NCBI GenBank assembly: GCA_964437515.1
Contig: CAYTHB010000001.1
Coordinates: 62,001 to 126,000 of the forward strand
Length of the DNA stretch: 64,000 nt
Direction of reading: 5' to 3'
Source: Sterolibacterium sp964437515
GTDB taxonomy: Bacteria > Pseudomonadota > Gammaproteobacteria > Burkholderiales > Rhodocyclaceae
Each line of letters starts with the position of its first letter. Position 1 is the stretch's first letter. The position numbers and the translations under genes were made by a program. Below the pieces are notes generated by a model, which saw only the letters and a list, made by a program, of their open reading frames with translations, did not search any database and was not told the origin of the DNA. This document shows positions 1 to 8,644 of this stretch, one piece after another.

Positions 1-1463
1 GCATGGATCAGATTTATCGGACGGCGCAGGAAAAATACACGGCAATCATCAATGACATCAAAGATTGCCAAAGCCGTGGGCAACCGGTGCTGGTAGGGAC
101 GACCTCGATTGAAACCTCCGAGCTGGTTTCAAAATTGCTCGACAAGGAAAAGCTCAAGCATCAAGTGCTCAATGCCAAGCAACATGCGCGTGAAGCCGAT
201 ATCGTTGCACAGGCCGGTCGCCCCGGTGTGGTGACCATTGCTACCAATATGGCCGGTCGCGGAACGGATATCGTTCTAGGTGGCAACATCGAAAGCGAAC
301 GTGCGGCCATCGAACAGGACGAGAGCCTGAGTGCCACGGAAAAGGAACAGCGGATTGCTGCGCTGCGCGCCGATTGGGAACAGGTTCATCAACGTGTTCT
401 GGATGTGGGCGGTTTGCATATCATTGGTTCAGAGCGTCATGAGTCGCGCCGTATCGATAATCAGTTGCGGGGGCGCGCAGGTCGCCAGGGAGATAAGGGT
501 TCGTCGCGTTTCTATCTGTCGCTGGAAGACCCCTTGTTGAAAATCTTTGCCGGTGATCGTCTGAATACCATCATGGTTCGACTCAAGATGCCTGAAGGTG
601 AGGCAATCGAGCATCCTCTGGTGACACGTTCACTCGAATCGGCGCAGCGTAAAGTCGAGCAACGTCACTTCGATTCCCGTAAGCAATTGCTGGAATATGA
701 CGATGTGGCGAATGACCAGCGCAAGGTGATTTATCAGCAGCGGAATGAGTTGCTCGATAGCGCGGAGATTTCAGACACCATTACCGCCATGCGTCAAGGA
801 GTGCTGCATGATACGTTCCGCAGTCACATTCCGGCTGAAAGTGTCGAGGAGCAATGGGATGTTCCCGGGCTAGAGGCGGCACTGGCGGCTGAATGGCAGC
901 TTAAATTACCTGTGGGCGAGTGGCTGGTGAAAGAGCCCACCCTCGATGATACGGATTTGTTCAAACGTATCCTCACTGCGGCAGATGAAGCCTATGCCGC
1001 CAAGGTGGCAACAGTTGATTTGCAGGCGTGGCAGGGGTTTGAGCGCAATATCATGTTACAAACCCTGGATACACATTGGCGAGAACACCTTGCCGCACTA
1101 GATCATCTGCGTCAGGGCATCCATTTACGCGGCTATGCTCAGCAGGATCCCAAGCAAGCTTATAAACGTGAGGCGTTTGAATTATTTGAAGGTTTGTTGC
1201 AAGCGGTGCGGATTGAAGTTACTCGTCTGCTTGTGACGGTCGAGGTTCGTTCCGAAGAACAAATCGAGGAGGTGGAAGCACCGCCGCCACTGGAAAACGT
1301 TCAGTATCATCATGCCGATTACGACGAGGCCTTGGCGGGCAATAATGATGCGGCCAATAAGCCTCAGCCGGAAGTACGCCATGTAGACAAGGTGGGACGC
1401 AACGATCCTTGCCCTTGTGGTTCGGGCAAGAAATACAAGCATTGTCACGGCAAACTGAACTGA
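1..1463 (+). CDS. secA: Protein translocase ATPase SecA (C-terminal part, 5' end outside window)
   Basis: SecA is the cytosolic and membrane-peripheral ATPase that drives preproteins through SecYEG. The reading frame is open at the window edge, so about 486 C-terminal residues of a protein that is usually about 900 are present. Visible are the second nucleotide-binding fold with TNMAGRGTDI and the helicase-like motif LRGRAGRQGD, then the helical scaffold and wing region, and a C-terminal zinc-binding tail CPCGSGKKYKHCH that binds SecB and phospholipid in the family. The stop is followed 17 bp later by mtnA on the same strand. In betaproteobacteria secA usually follows the dcw-lpxC-dciA block; here that block lies more than 40 kb away on the other side of the window. 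The assignment is certain; only the missing N-terminus limits it. Confidence 0.98.
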   Translation, partial: MDQIYRTAQEKYTAIINDIKDCQSRGQPVLVGTTSIETSELVSKLLDKEKLKHQVLNAKQHAREADIVAQAGRPGVVTIATNMAGRGTDIVLGGNIESERAAIEQDESLSATEKEQRIAALRADWEQVHQRVLDVGGLHIIGSERHESRRIDNQLRGRAGRQGDKGSSRFYLSLEDPLLKIFAGDRLNTIMVRLKMPEGEAIEHPLVTRSLESAQRKVEQRHFDSRKQLLEYDDVANDQRKVIYQQRNELLDSAEISDTITAMRQGVLHDTFRSHIPAESVEEQWDVPGLEAALAAEWQLKLPVGEWLVKEPTLDDTDLFKRILTAADEAYAAKVATVDLQAWQGFERNIMLQTLDTHWREHLAALDHLRQGIHLRGYAQQDPKQAYKREAFELFEGLLQAVRIEVTRLLVTVEVRSEEQIEEVEAPPPLENVQYHHADYDEALAGNNDAANKPQPEVRHVDKVGRNDPCPCGSGKKYKHCHGKLN

Positions 1464-1480
1464 TTTTCATACGTCACGGC

Positions 1481-2494
1481 ATGTTTCCACCGATCATTGA
1501 GGATGGGCTGACGCAATCGGCCGTTTTGATCCTTGATCAAACCTTGTTACCGGCACAAGTACGGCAAGTACGGCTGACGACACTGAAACAGGCGGAACAT
1601 GCCATTCGTACCATGCAGGTGCGTGGCGCACCGTTAATCGGCGCGACCGCTGCGTATGGTGTGGCATTGGGGCTGACGGAGTCTGCCGATGCCGATGCCG
1701 ATGCCAATAACGCAACGCTTGAGCGAATATTGAATACGCTGGCGCAAACGCGTCCGACCGCCGTCAATCTGCATTGGGCTTTGGCGCGCATGCAGCGCGT
1801 GCTGCACCCCTTGCCAGCACACGAACGCCGCGAGGCGGCTTGGCGTGAAGCGCGCGCCATTGCGGCTGAGGATGTTGCCGCCAATGCCGCGATCGGTCGT
1901 CATGGTTTGCCCTTGTTGAAGGATGTTGCGCAACGCAAAGGTCGGGTACAGGTAATGACTCATTGCAATGCCGGATGGCTGGCGACGGTGGGGCATGGTA
2001 CGGCACTGTCCCCCATCTATGCAGCGCATGAAGCGGGGGTGGATGTCCATGTCTGGGTCAGCGAAACGAGGCCGCGCAATCAAGGTTTGCTAACGGCCTG
2101 GGAACTGGAACAAAGCAGCGTGCCGCATACCTTGCTGGCAGACAATGCCGCAGGCTTGCTGATGATGCAGGGCAAGGTCGATCTGGTGATCGTCGGTGCG
2201 GATCGGATTGCCGCCAATGGTGATACGGCCAATAAGGTGGGGACTTATCTCAAGGCATTAGCTGCACGTGCACATGGTGTGCCGTTTTATGTGGCAGCAC
2301 CGCGTTCAACAATTGATTTCAACTGCCCTGATGGTGCAGACATTCCCATCGAAGAACGTGCAGCAACTGAACTGGGTTACGGTGAAGGAAAATCCATCAT
2401 CAATCCCGCGTTTGATGTCACCCCAGCAAGCCTGATCGACGGCATCATTACTGAAACAGGCTTGTTTACGGCAAATAAACTGTCAGCCTCATGA
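1481..2494 (+). CDS. mtnA: S-methyl-5-thioribose-1-phosphate isomerase
   Basis: Isomerises 5-methylthioribose 1-phosphate (and in some organisms 5-deoxyribose 1-phosphate) to the ribulose 1-phosphate form, a cytosolic step in salvage of the nucleosides left by S-adenosylmethionine enzymes. The 337-residue product has the family signature GAPLIGATAAYG near residue 50, the catalytic cysteine in THCNAGW (Cys162) and the catalytic aspartate in VGADRIAANGDTANK (Asp241). I chose the ATG at 1481 because the frame upstream of it lies inside secA; the Shine-Dalgarno sequence is weak. The stop overlaps the next gene by 4 bp (ATGA), indicating translational coupling to a class II aldolase. A short run of three GCCGAT hexamers at 1685-1702 encodes Ala-Asp repeats. 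An eIF-2B alpha/beta-like paralogue is less likely because both catalytic residues are present. Confidence 0.93.
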   Translation: MFPPIIEDGLTQSAVLILDQTLLPAQVRQVRLTTLKQAEHAIRTMQVRGAPLIGATAAYGVALGLTESADADADANNATLERILNTLAQTRPTAVNLHWALARMQRVLHPLPAHERREAAWREARAIAAEDVAANAAIGRHGLPLLKDVAQRKGRVQVMTHCNAGWLATVGHGTALSPIYAAHEAGVDVHVWVSETRPRNQGLLTAWELEQSSVPHTLLADNAAGLLMMQGKVDLVIVGADRIAANGDTANKVGTYLKALAARAHGVPFYVAAPRSTIDFNCPDGADIPIEERAATELGYGEGKSIINPAFDVTPASLIDGIITETGLFTANKLSAS

Positions 2495-3138
2495 CAGGAA
2501 TGAAGCCGACTTTGTCTGAACAGGTGCTTGCAACAGCACGCGCAATGAATGCCTCCGGCATCAATCGCGGGACGGCAGGGAATGTCAGCGTGCGCACCGA
2601 TACGGGCTTTCTGATTACGCCGACGGGAATGGATTACGCCGACATGCAGGCGGATGACATTGTGCCGATGACACTGGAGGGGCAGTCGCAAGAACAAAGC
2701 TTGCGCAAGCCCTCCTCCGAATGGCGGTTTCATCGCGATATTTATGCAGCACGCGCAGCGTTTGGTGCAGTCATTCATACGCATTCCCCCTTTGCCACGG
2801 CGCTGGCCTGCATGGGACTGGATATTCCCCCCTTTCACTACATGATTGCACGCTTTGGCGGCAAGGATGTGCGTTGTGCTCCTTATGCAACCTTTGGCAC
2901 ACAGGCATTGTCAGAAGCCGCCTTACACGCGCTGGATGGGCGTAGTGCCTGTCTGCTGGCGCATCACGGCATGATCGTCTGCGCAGCTGATCTGAAACAG
3001 GCTTTGGCGCACGCGATCGAATTCGAGAGTTTGTGTGAACAGTACTGGCGCGTGCTGCAGCTAGGAAAACCCATATTGCTGGACGATATGGAAATGACGC
3101 GCGTGCTGGAAAAATTTGCCAGTTACGGCCAGCAGTAA
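2491..3138 (+). CDS. Class II aldolase/adducin family protein (Ald2/FucA-like)
   Basis: A 215-residue metal-dependent class II aldolase of the size of L-fuculose-1-phosphate aldolase. The phosphate-binding stretch INRGTAGNVS, the catalytic-type glutamate in SSEWRFHRDIY, the metal-ligand pair in IHTHSPFA and the later ligand in LAHHGM are all visible. It starts with ATG inside the mtnA stop, so the two are almost certainly co-translated. In the DHAP shunt described in Rhodospirillum rubrum and related pathways, such an aldolase splits 5-methylthioribulose 1-phosphate or 5-deoxyribulose 1-phosphate into dihydroxyacetone phosphate and an aldehyde. That function is inferred from the gene pair. 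The main alternative is a methylthioribulose-1-phosphate dehydratase (MtnB), which belongs to the same superfamily. No mtnK, mtnP, mtnC or mtnD is seen nearby. Confidence 0.85.
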   Translation: MTGMKPTLSEQVLATARAMNASGINRGTAGNVSVRTDTGFLITPTGMDYADMQADDIVPMTLEGQSQEQSLRKPSSEWRFHRDIYAARAAFGAVIHTHSPFATALACMGLDIPPFHYMIARFGGKDVRCAPYATFGTQALSEAALHALDGRSACLLAHHGMIVCAADLKQALAHAIEFESLCEQYWRVLQLGKPILLDDMEMTRVLEKFASYGQQ

Positions 3139-3149
3139 CGCAGCCCTGC

Positions 3150-4646
3150 TTAGTTTTCATAGGCCCATTGCAGCAGCGCATCCTGTGCCATTTGGCTCGC
3201 GGCGGCATTCGGATGATTGACCATGAATACGACGATTTTCCAGTGGCCGTGACGATCCAGCACATAGCCTGCCAGGGTTTTGACACCGTCTAGCGTGCCC
3301 GTTTTGATATGTGCTTGTCCGGCAACCCCGGTTTGCTTCAATCGGGTCTTCATGGTGCCATCGACGGCAACCAAAGGGAGGGACGCAACAAATTCGGGCA
3401 TCAGCGGACTTTTCCATGCCAGTACGAGCAGCCGTGCCAGATTGTGGGCGGATATGCGTTCGTGGCGCGAGAGCCCAGAACCGTTTTCCAGTACGAGTTC
3501 TGGAAAATCCAACTGCTTTTGTTTGAGCCAGATACGCATGTTGGCACTGGCGCTTGCTTCACTGGCAGATTCCGGACGGACTGAAGCAGCAGAAGCATGC
3601 GTGTCGTTATCGGGAAGCCCCAGTGTTAGAAAGAGCTGACGCGCCATGACATTGTTGCTGTATTTGTTGATGTACCGGATGATTTCTGCCAGCGACGGCG
3701 AGTCGATATGAGCGAGTGTATGTAACTTGTCAGAAGGAATCACAGGCAGATCAGTGCGCAAACGCCCCTTGAACGTGCCGCCCAACTCACGCCAGAGTTG
3801 ATCGAAGACACCATAAATGTATTGGGAATGGGGAAGCACCCCCAGATGCCATATTTTTTCACCACATGCCACGGGATAACTGCCTGTCAGGATGAGGCGA
3901 TAGCGATTTTTGACATGTTCAAGCGAGGCATGGATACCTTCCTGCCAGTTGCCACAACTGCGTTCTGCAGTAATGGGATGAATGAGATTGAGTAGATCAA
4001 GATTGCTGGGAAGCGGGTCGGCCAATACGGATAGTGAATTCTGGGCGAGGTCTCCGATGAGTTGCAGACGTATCGTCTTGAAGTTAAGCAGCAAGGCATC
4101 AGGCGACACATTGTAAGGACGTAAAGGTTGATCATCGAACGCCATTACGGGATCGGTCATTGTTTCATCCATGGGAGCGAAAAGAGAGCGATCCAGTACC
4201 AGATCGCCTCGGATGTCGCGTATGCCCAACACACGCAACTGACGAAGCAGCAACCAAAATTGCTCGAATGTGAAATGGGGGTCGCCTCCCCCCTTGAGAA
4301 TCAGATCTGCATCGAGTGTTCCGTTGTTTGGCTGTGCAGTGGAGAGTGCCGTTGTTTGCCAGGTATAAGCAGGACCGAGTCGGTCGAGTGCGGCATAGGT
4401 GGTCAGCAGTTTCATCACCGATGCAGGATTAAAAGCGCGATGGGTATTCAAATCCATCACAGACTGACCCGTTTGGACGTCCTGGACGAGGATCGTCGTG
4501 GCAGACAAGGGAACACCGGCTTGTGCCAAGGCTTGAGTAAGGATTGCTGGCAGGTGTTTCGATGGGGCGGCATTGACAAAGGCAGATGGCAACCATAAGA
4601 AACAGATCGCGATATAAGCAATGCGTTTGTAAAAAAGAAATGGCAT
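3150..4646 (-). CDS. dacB: D-alanyl-D-alanine carboxypeptidase/endopeptidase (PBP4 family, S13)
   Basis: A periplasmic penicillin-binding protein that trims or cleaves peptide cross-links in peptidoglycan. The N-terminus has a short basic stretch followed by a hydrophobic segment and AFVNAAPS, a plausible signal peptide. The three active-site motifs of S13 peptidases are present: the SxxK box in NPASVMKLL, the SxN box in YSNNVMARQ and the KTG box in HIKTGTLDG. The product is about 498 residues, with the long region between the first two motifs that is typical of PBP4. A TTG two codons upstream (4652) is an alternative start. It is convergent with the aldolase gene (11 bp apart) and divergent from the PP0621-like gene, with about 140 bp between the starts. 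Confidence 0.93.
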   Translation of the reverse strand: MPFLFYKRIAYIAICFLWLPSAFVNAAPSKHLPAILTQALAQAGVPLSATTILVQDVQTGQSVMDLNTHRAFNPASVMKLLTTYAALDRLGPAYTWQTTALSTAQPNNGTLDADLILKGGGDPHFTFEQFWLLLRQLRVLGIRDIRGDLVLDRSLFAPMDETMTDPVMAFDDQPLRPYNVSPDALLLNFKTIRLQLIGDLAQNSLSVLADPLPSNLDLLNLIHPITAERSCGNWQEGIHASLEHVKNRYRLILTGSYPVACGEKIWHLGVLPHSQYIYGVFDQLWRELGGTFKGRLRTDLPVIPSDKLHTLAHIDSPSLAEIIRYINKYSNNVMARQLFLTLGLPDNDTHASAASVRPESASEASASANMRIWLKQKQLDFPELVLENGSGLSRHERISAHNLARLLVLAWKSPLMPEFVASLPLVAVDGTMKTRLKQTGVAGQAHIKTGTLDGVKTLAGYVLDRHGHWKIVVFMVNHPNAAASQMAQDALLQWAYEN

Positions 4647-4784
4647 CTTCAAAATTGTGAGCGGTACAATAAGATGAACGAGGTGGGACGGTGTGCGCGA
4701 ATCCTGTATTCCTTGTGCAACATGCTTTGTCCTGTCTACCCACTATCCAAGTATCGTTCTGGTTTCATATTTTATTCATGCACC

Positions 4785-5042
4785 ATGTCAAAAATATTGT
4801 TTTTTGCGCTGCTTGGGTTAGCCATTTATTGGTGGCTTCGTGATGGACGTCCGTCGGCAACACACTCTAAAAAAACATCCTCTGATGTGCACAAGCCTCA
4901 ACAGATGGTGGCTTGTGCTCAATGTGGCGTGCATGTGCCGGAATCTGAAAGCCTGATTTCTGACAACCAGCATTATTGTTGCGAACAACATCGTGAACTG
5001 GGTTCCGTTTCTGCCTCACCCCCCGTTACCAGAAAGCACTGA
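4785..5042 (+). CDS. PP0621 family small membrane-anchored protein
   Basis: An 85-residue protein with one N-terminal hydrophobic segment (FFALLGLAIYWWLR), a polar linker and a small cysteine cluster, CAQCGVHVPESESL followed by HYCCEQH, that looks like a minimal metal-binding knuckle. It matches what I know as the PP0621 family, which commonly sits directly upstream of pilS in betaproteobacteria; the function is unknown. The ATG at 4785 is chosen because the hydrophobic segment begins right after it, although the frame is open further upstream. The pilS start lies inside this gene, overlapping by about 50 bp, so the two are likely co-transcribed. Confidence 0.82.
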   Translation: MSKILFFALLGLAIYWWLRDGRPSATHSKKTSSDVHKPQQMVACAQCGVHVPESESLISDNQHYCCEQHRELGSVSASPPVTRKH

Positions 5043-6705
5043 GCGCGGTATCTGGTCAGGATTACTCGCCAATCCGCCGGAAGCGTTCTGGCGGTCATTG
5101 CGATATTTCAGTGTCTATCGCTTGGGTGTCGCCCTAGTCTTTTTGTTGTCGTTTCAATTTTATGGTTCAAGCTTCAACCTGGGGTTTGAAGCGCCCGGCT
5201 ATTACAGCGTGGCCTGTAAAAGTTATTTGCTGTTTGCGATCATTTATCTTGCCATATTGCAATTCTGGCAACGCTGGTTCAGCGTTCAATTGATTTTGCA
5301 GGTCGCTACCGATATTACGGTATTGACCCTGATGATGTATTACAGCGGTGGAGCACGCAGCGGCCTGACCTTCATGATGGTGGTCGTCCTGGCAGGAGCC
5401 GGTCTTGTGGGGCAAGGACGTTTGAGTCTCTTGTTTGCTGCATTGGCAACTTTGGCCGTGCTGGTTGAACAATCGCAACGCGTATTGCGTTTTGACGGAG
5501 ACCTTGCTGATTTTACCTATACGGGTATCGTCAGCATTGGCTTTTTTGCCATGGCGATTACCGCCCGAATGCTCGCACGACGGGTCGTGACTCATGAGCA
5601 GCTCGCCTACCAGCGCGGCAAGGCCTTGTCCGAACAAATGCAGATCAACGAACGGGTCATCCGTGATATGCAGGATGGTGTGCTCGTTGTGGATGCGCAT
5701 GGAGGAATACAGCAGGCCAATCCTTCCGCACGTGTCATGTTGGGTTTTGATGCAGCGGCACTGAATGGGCAACAAATCATGACATGGCCGCTATCCCGAT
5801 TTTCAACGATGCTGTCCGAGCACTTTCATCAATGGAGAGTCGATGCTTCAAGAACCTTGGAAACGTTGGAAATTTCCGTGAGTGGCCAAATGTTGCGGGC
5901 ACGGTTTCTACAAGGAGGTGAAGGTGAACAGACCCTGATTTATCTGGAGGACATGCGTCGCATCGAAGATCAGGCCCGGCAATTGAAATTGGCGGCATTG
6001 GGACGGTTAACGGCCAATATGGCGCATGAAATCCGGAATCCGCTGGCGGCCATCAGTCATGCGGCAGAATTGTTGGTGGATGAACATCGAGAAACGATGC
6101 GCCATCGATTGATCCATATCATTGGCGACAACACGCATCGCTTGAATCGTCTGGTTGCTGAAGTTCTTGAGCTGGGTCGTCGTGATCGTGCACAACCCGA
6201 ATGGTTGAATCTGCGGGATTTTCTGACTGCTTTTCTTGAAGAGTTTGCATTGCATGATGAACGGGTCATGGAATGTGTCACATTGAATGTCATGCCGGAT
6301 ACCATGATCTGGTTTGATCGCTGTCATTTGAATCGAGTCATCTGGAATCTTTTGAGTAATGCCTTGCGCTACGGCACCTGCGGTCCGGAAAGCATCAAAC
6401 TGGAGACAAGTTGCGAGGTGTTGCCAGACAATCGAACGATTGCTGAAATTCATGTGACAGATGATGGAATTGGGATCGATACAGGATTGCAATCACAAAT
6501 TTTTGAACCGTTCTTTTCGACCTGTAGTCATGATCATGGAACCGGTGCGGGTACCGGGCTCGGACTGTATATTGCGCGCGAGCTTTGCGAGGTCAATAGT
6601 GCGCGCCTCGAGTTTCGCGAGAATGCCCCCGGAGCCCATTTTTGTTTGATGGGAATGGGCTCTTTGATGACACGAAAGAACAGTACAGGGGATGGGATCA
6701 AGTGA
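4993..6705 (+). CDS. pilS: Sensor histidine kinase PilS
   Basis: Inner-membrane sensor kinase that, with PilR, controls pilin transcription for type IV pili in Pseudomonas and relatives. The first 200 residues hold about six hydrophobic segments, starting after the FWRSLRYFSVYRL stretch typical of the family. They are followed by a PAS-like domain (around VIRDMQDGVLVVDAHG), the phosphoacceptor box AHEIRNPLAA with His345, and the N and G boxes (NLLSNALRYG, DDGIGID, GTGLGLYIA) of the ATPase domain. Translation most likely starts at GTG 4993, inside the upstream gene; no better start precedes the conserved N-terminus. The stop overlaps the pilR ATG by 1 bp. No pilin genes lie in the window, so the target is inferred from the family. 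Confidence 0.92.
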   Translation: MNWVPFLPHPPLPESTERGIWSGLLANPPEAFWRSLRYFSVYRLGVALVFLLSFQFYGSSFNLGFEAPGYYSVACKSYLLFAIIYLAILQFWQRWFSVQLILQVATDITVLTLMMYYSGGARSGLTFMMVVVLAGAGLVGQGRLSLLFAALATLAVLVEQSQRVLRFDGDLADFTYTGIVSIGFFAMAITARMLARRVVTHEQLAYQRGKALSEQMQINERVIRDMQDGVLVVDAHGGIQQANPSARVMLGFDAAALNGQQIMTWPLSRFSTMLSEHFHQWRVDASRTLETLEISVSGQMLRARFLQGGEGEQTLIYLEDMRRIEDQARQLKLAALGRLTANMAHEIRNPLAAISHAAELLVDEHRETMRHRLIHIIGDNTHRLNRLVAEVLELGRRDRAQPEWLNLRDFLTAFLEEFALHDERVMECVTLNVMPDTMIWFDRCHLNRVIWNLLSNALRYGTCGPESIKLETSCEVLPDNRTIAEIHVTDDGIGIDTGLQSQIFEPFFSTCSHDHGTGAGTGLGLYIARELCEVNSARLEFRENAPGAHFCLMGMGSLMTRKNSTGDGIK

Positions 6706-8075
6706 TGCAGGAACACAGAGTGCCGAGCAAGAATATGCAGATATTGGTCGTCGATGACGAACCGGATATCCGTGAATTGCTGGATATGACGTTGGCGCGC
6801 ATGGGCTTGGCGTGTCAATGTGCTGGCAGCGTCGCGGAAGCACGTCGTTTACTTGAACAGCACCATTTTCGACTTTGCCTGACGGATATGCGTCTGCCCG
6901 ATGGTGAAGGCTTGGAACTGGTGCGCCATATTGCTACCCATTACCATGACGTGCCGGTGGCGGTTATCACGGCGTATGGCAATATGGACAACGCCGTACA
7001 GGCCTTGAAATCAGGTGCGTTCGATTACCTTGCCAAACCTGTGTCTCTCGAACAGTTACGCACGCTGGTCAAATCAGCGATTGCTTTACCACAACCGGAT
7101 CATAAGCACGTTCAGGGAAATGAACCCATCTTGTTCGGAGACTCACCCGCGATTCAGCAGATACGAGCCCTGATTGAACGTGTGGCGCGCAGTCAAGCGC
7201 CTGTTTATATTTCGGGTGAATCAGGGAGCGGCAAGGAATTGGCCGCACGGCTGATACATCAGCGGGGGGCGCGGCATGACCATCCATTCATTGCGGTAAA
7301 TTGCGGAGCCATTCCGGAATCATTGATGGAAAGCGAATTTTTCGGATACCGGAAAGGCGCTTTTACGGGGGCTGACCAAGATCGTTCGGGGTTTTTTCAA
7401 GCGGCCGATAGCGGGACATTGTTTCTTGACGAGGTGGCGGATTTGCCACTTTCCATGCAGGTCAAGTTACTCCGAGCCATTCAGGAAAAGCGGGTTCGAA
7501 AAGTGGGTGCCACCAGCGAGGAACCTGTCGATGTGCGGCTTATCTGTGCGACACATCAGGATTTGAAAGCGATGGTGGAACAGGGACGTTTTCGGCAAGA
7601 TTTGTTCTATCGCCTTAATGTCATTGGCTTGCGTATGCCCGCACTTCGAGAGTGTCGCGATGACATTGCGCAGCTTGCCGAACATTTGCTGAAGCGACTG
7701 GCGATAGAAGCCGGTGTGTCGAAACCACGTTTTTCTCCGTCGGCATTACAGGCTTTGTTCGCGCATTCCTTTCCAGGCAATGTGCGTGAATTGGAAAACA
7801 CACTGGAAAGAGCCTTGGCTCTTTTGAATGGTGATGTCATTGAAGCGGCAGATTTGCATCTGATGATTGAAGAGCCTGCGATGCAGAAGGATATTCGGCA
7901 ACCGGATGCCATGGCTTCAACATCGCTTCACGAACAACTCGACAGGACGGAACGTCAAGCGATACAGGATGCCTTGCAAAAAGCCCAGTTCAATCATGCA
8001 ATGGCTGCGCAACTGCTGGGAGTGACAGCACGGTCATTACATTATCGGATGGATCGATTGAGGATGCGTGCGTGA
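6705..8075 (+). CDS. pilR: Sigma-54-dependent response regulator PilR
   Basis: NtrC-type activator of sigma-54 promoters, the partner of PilS. Of 456 residues, 11-120 form a receiver domain with the acidic pair VVDDE and phosphoacceptor Asp61 in LTDMRLPDG. The AAA+ domain follows, with Walker A GESGSGKE and the sigma-54-contacting loop GAFTGA. The C-terminus ends in a Fis-like helix-turn-helix (AMAAQLLGVTARSLHYRM). The ATG at 6705 overlaps the pilS stop (TGATG), so expression is coupled. The stop in turn overlaps the ampD start by 4 bp. The order pilS-pilR-ampD is familiar from betaproteobacteria. Confidence 0.94.
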   Translation: MQEHRVPSKNMQILVVDDEPDIRELLDMTLARMGLACQCAGSVAEARRLLEQHHFRLCLTDMRLPDGEGLELVRHIATHYHDVPVAVITAYGNMDNAVQALKSGAFDYLAKPVSLEQLRTLVKSAIALPQPDHKHVQGNEPILFGDSPAIQQIRALIERVARSQAPVYISGESGSGKELAARLIHQRGARHDHPFIAVNCGAIPESLMESEFFGYRKGAFTGADQDRSGFFQAADSGTLFLDEVADLPLSMQVKLLRAIQEKRVRKVGATSEEPVDVRLICATHQDLKAMVEQGRFRQDLFYRLNVIGLRMPALRECRDDIAQLAEHLLKRLAIEAGVSKPRFSPSALQALFAHSFPGNVRELENTLERALALLNGDVIEAADLHLMIEEPAMQKDIRQPDAMASTSLHEQLDRTERQAIQDALQKAQFNHAMAAQLLGVTARSLHYRMDRLRMRA

Positions 8076-8644
8076 GCATGGTGCATTCATCGGGAGAGCT
8101 TGAATTGAAGGGCACTTGCGAAAGTATGGATGCCTTGGGTGTGCTTGCAGGTGTCCCTTACATGGCCTCTCCCAATTGCGATGAGCGTCCCCACGGCACT
8201 TCCATACGATTGGTCGTGATTCATGCAATCAGCCTTCCGCCCGGTGAATTTGGAGGGGATGGCATTCTTCAGCTCTTTACCAATCGGCTGCGCGCTGAAG
8301 ATCATCCCTATTACAGAGAGATTCACGCATTGCGTGTTTCAGCGCATTTTCTGATTCGTCGAGATGGCACATTGATCCAGTTTGTTCCCTGTGAAAAAAG
8401 AGCTTGGCATGCCGGTGTGTCCCGCTGGAAAGAGCACGATCGATGCAATGACTTCTCCATCGGCATCGAGCTCGAAGGATGCGACGAACAATCTTTTGAA
8501 GACGCTCAATACATGCGCCTTCGTCGTTTGATCGCTTTGCTTCGACAGCGTTATCCGGAGATTGAAGTGACGGGACATTCGCATATTGCTCCCGGACGCA
8601 AGACCGATCCGGGCCCCTGCTTTGACTGGTCACGCATTGCATGA
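8072..8644 (+). CDS. ampD: 1,6-anhydro-N-acetylmuramyl-L-alanine amidase AmpD
   Basis: Cytoplasmic zinc amidase that removes the peptide from anhydromuropeptides during cell wall recycling; in many proteobacteria its loss induces AmpC beta-lactamase. The 190-residue product has the amidase-2 fold signatures: first zinc histidine in RLVVIHAIS, the HFLIRRDG strand, WHAGVS, the second histidine in VTGHSHIAPGRKTDPG and the final Asp ligand in the same stretch. The GTG at 8072 overlaps the pilR stop (GTGA); an ATG two codons later (8078) is equally possible. It is the last gene of the pilSR chain, with 365 bp of non-coding sequence after it. Confidence 0.93.
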   Translation: MSMVHSSGELELKGTCESMDALGVLAGVPYMASPNCDERPHGTSIRLVVIHAISLPPGEFGGDGILQLFTNRLRAEDHPYYREIHALRVSAHFLIRRDGTLIQFVPCEKRAWHAGVSRWKEHDRCNDFSIGIELEGCDEQSFEDAQYMRLRRLIALLRQRYPEIEVTGHSHIAPGRKTDPGPCFDWSRIA

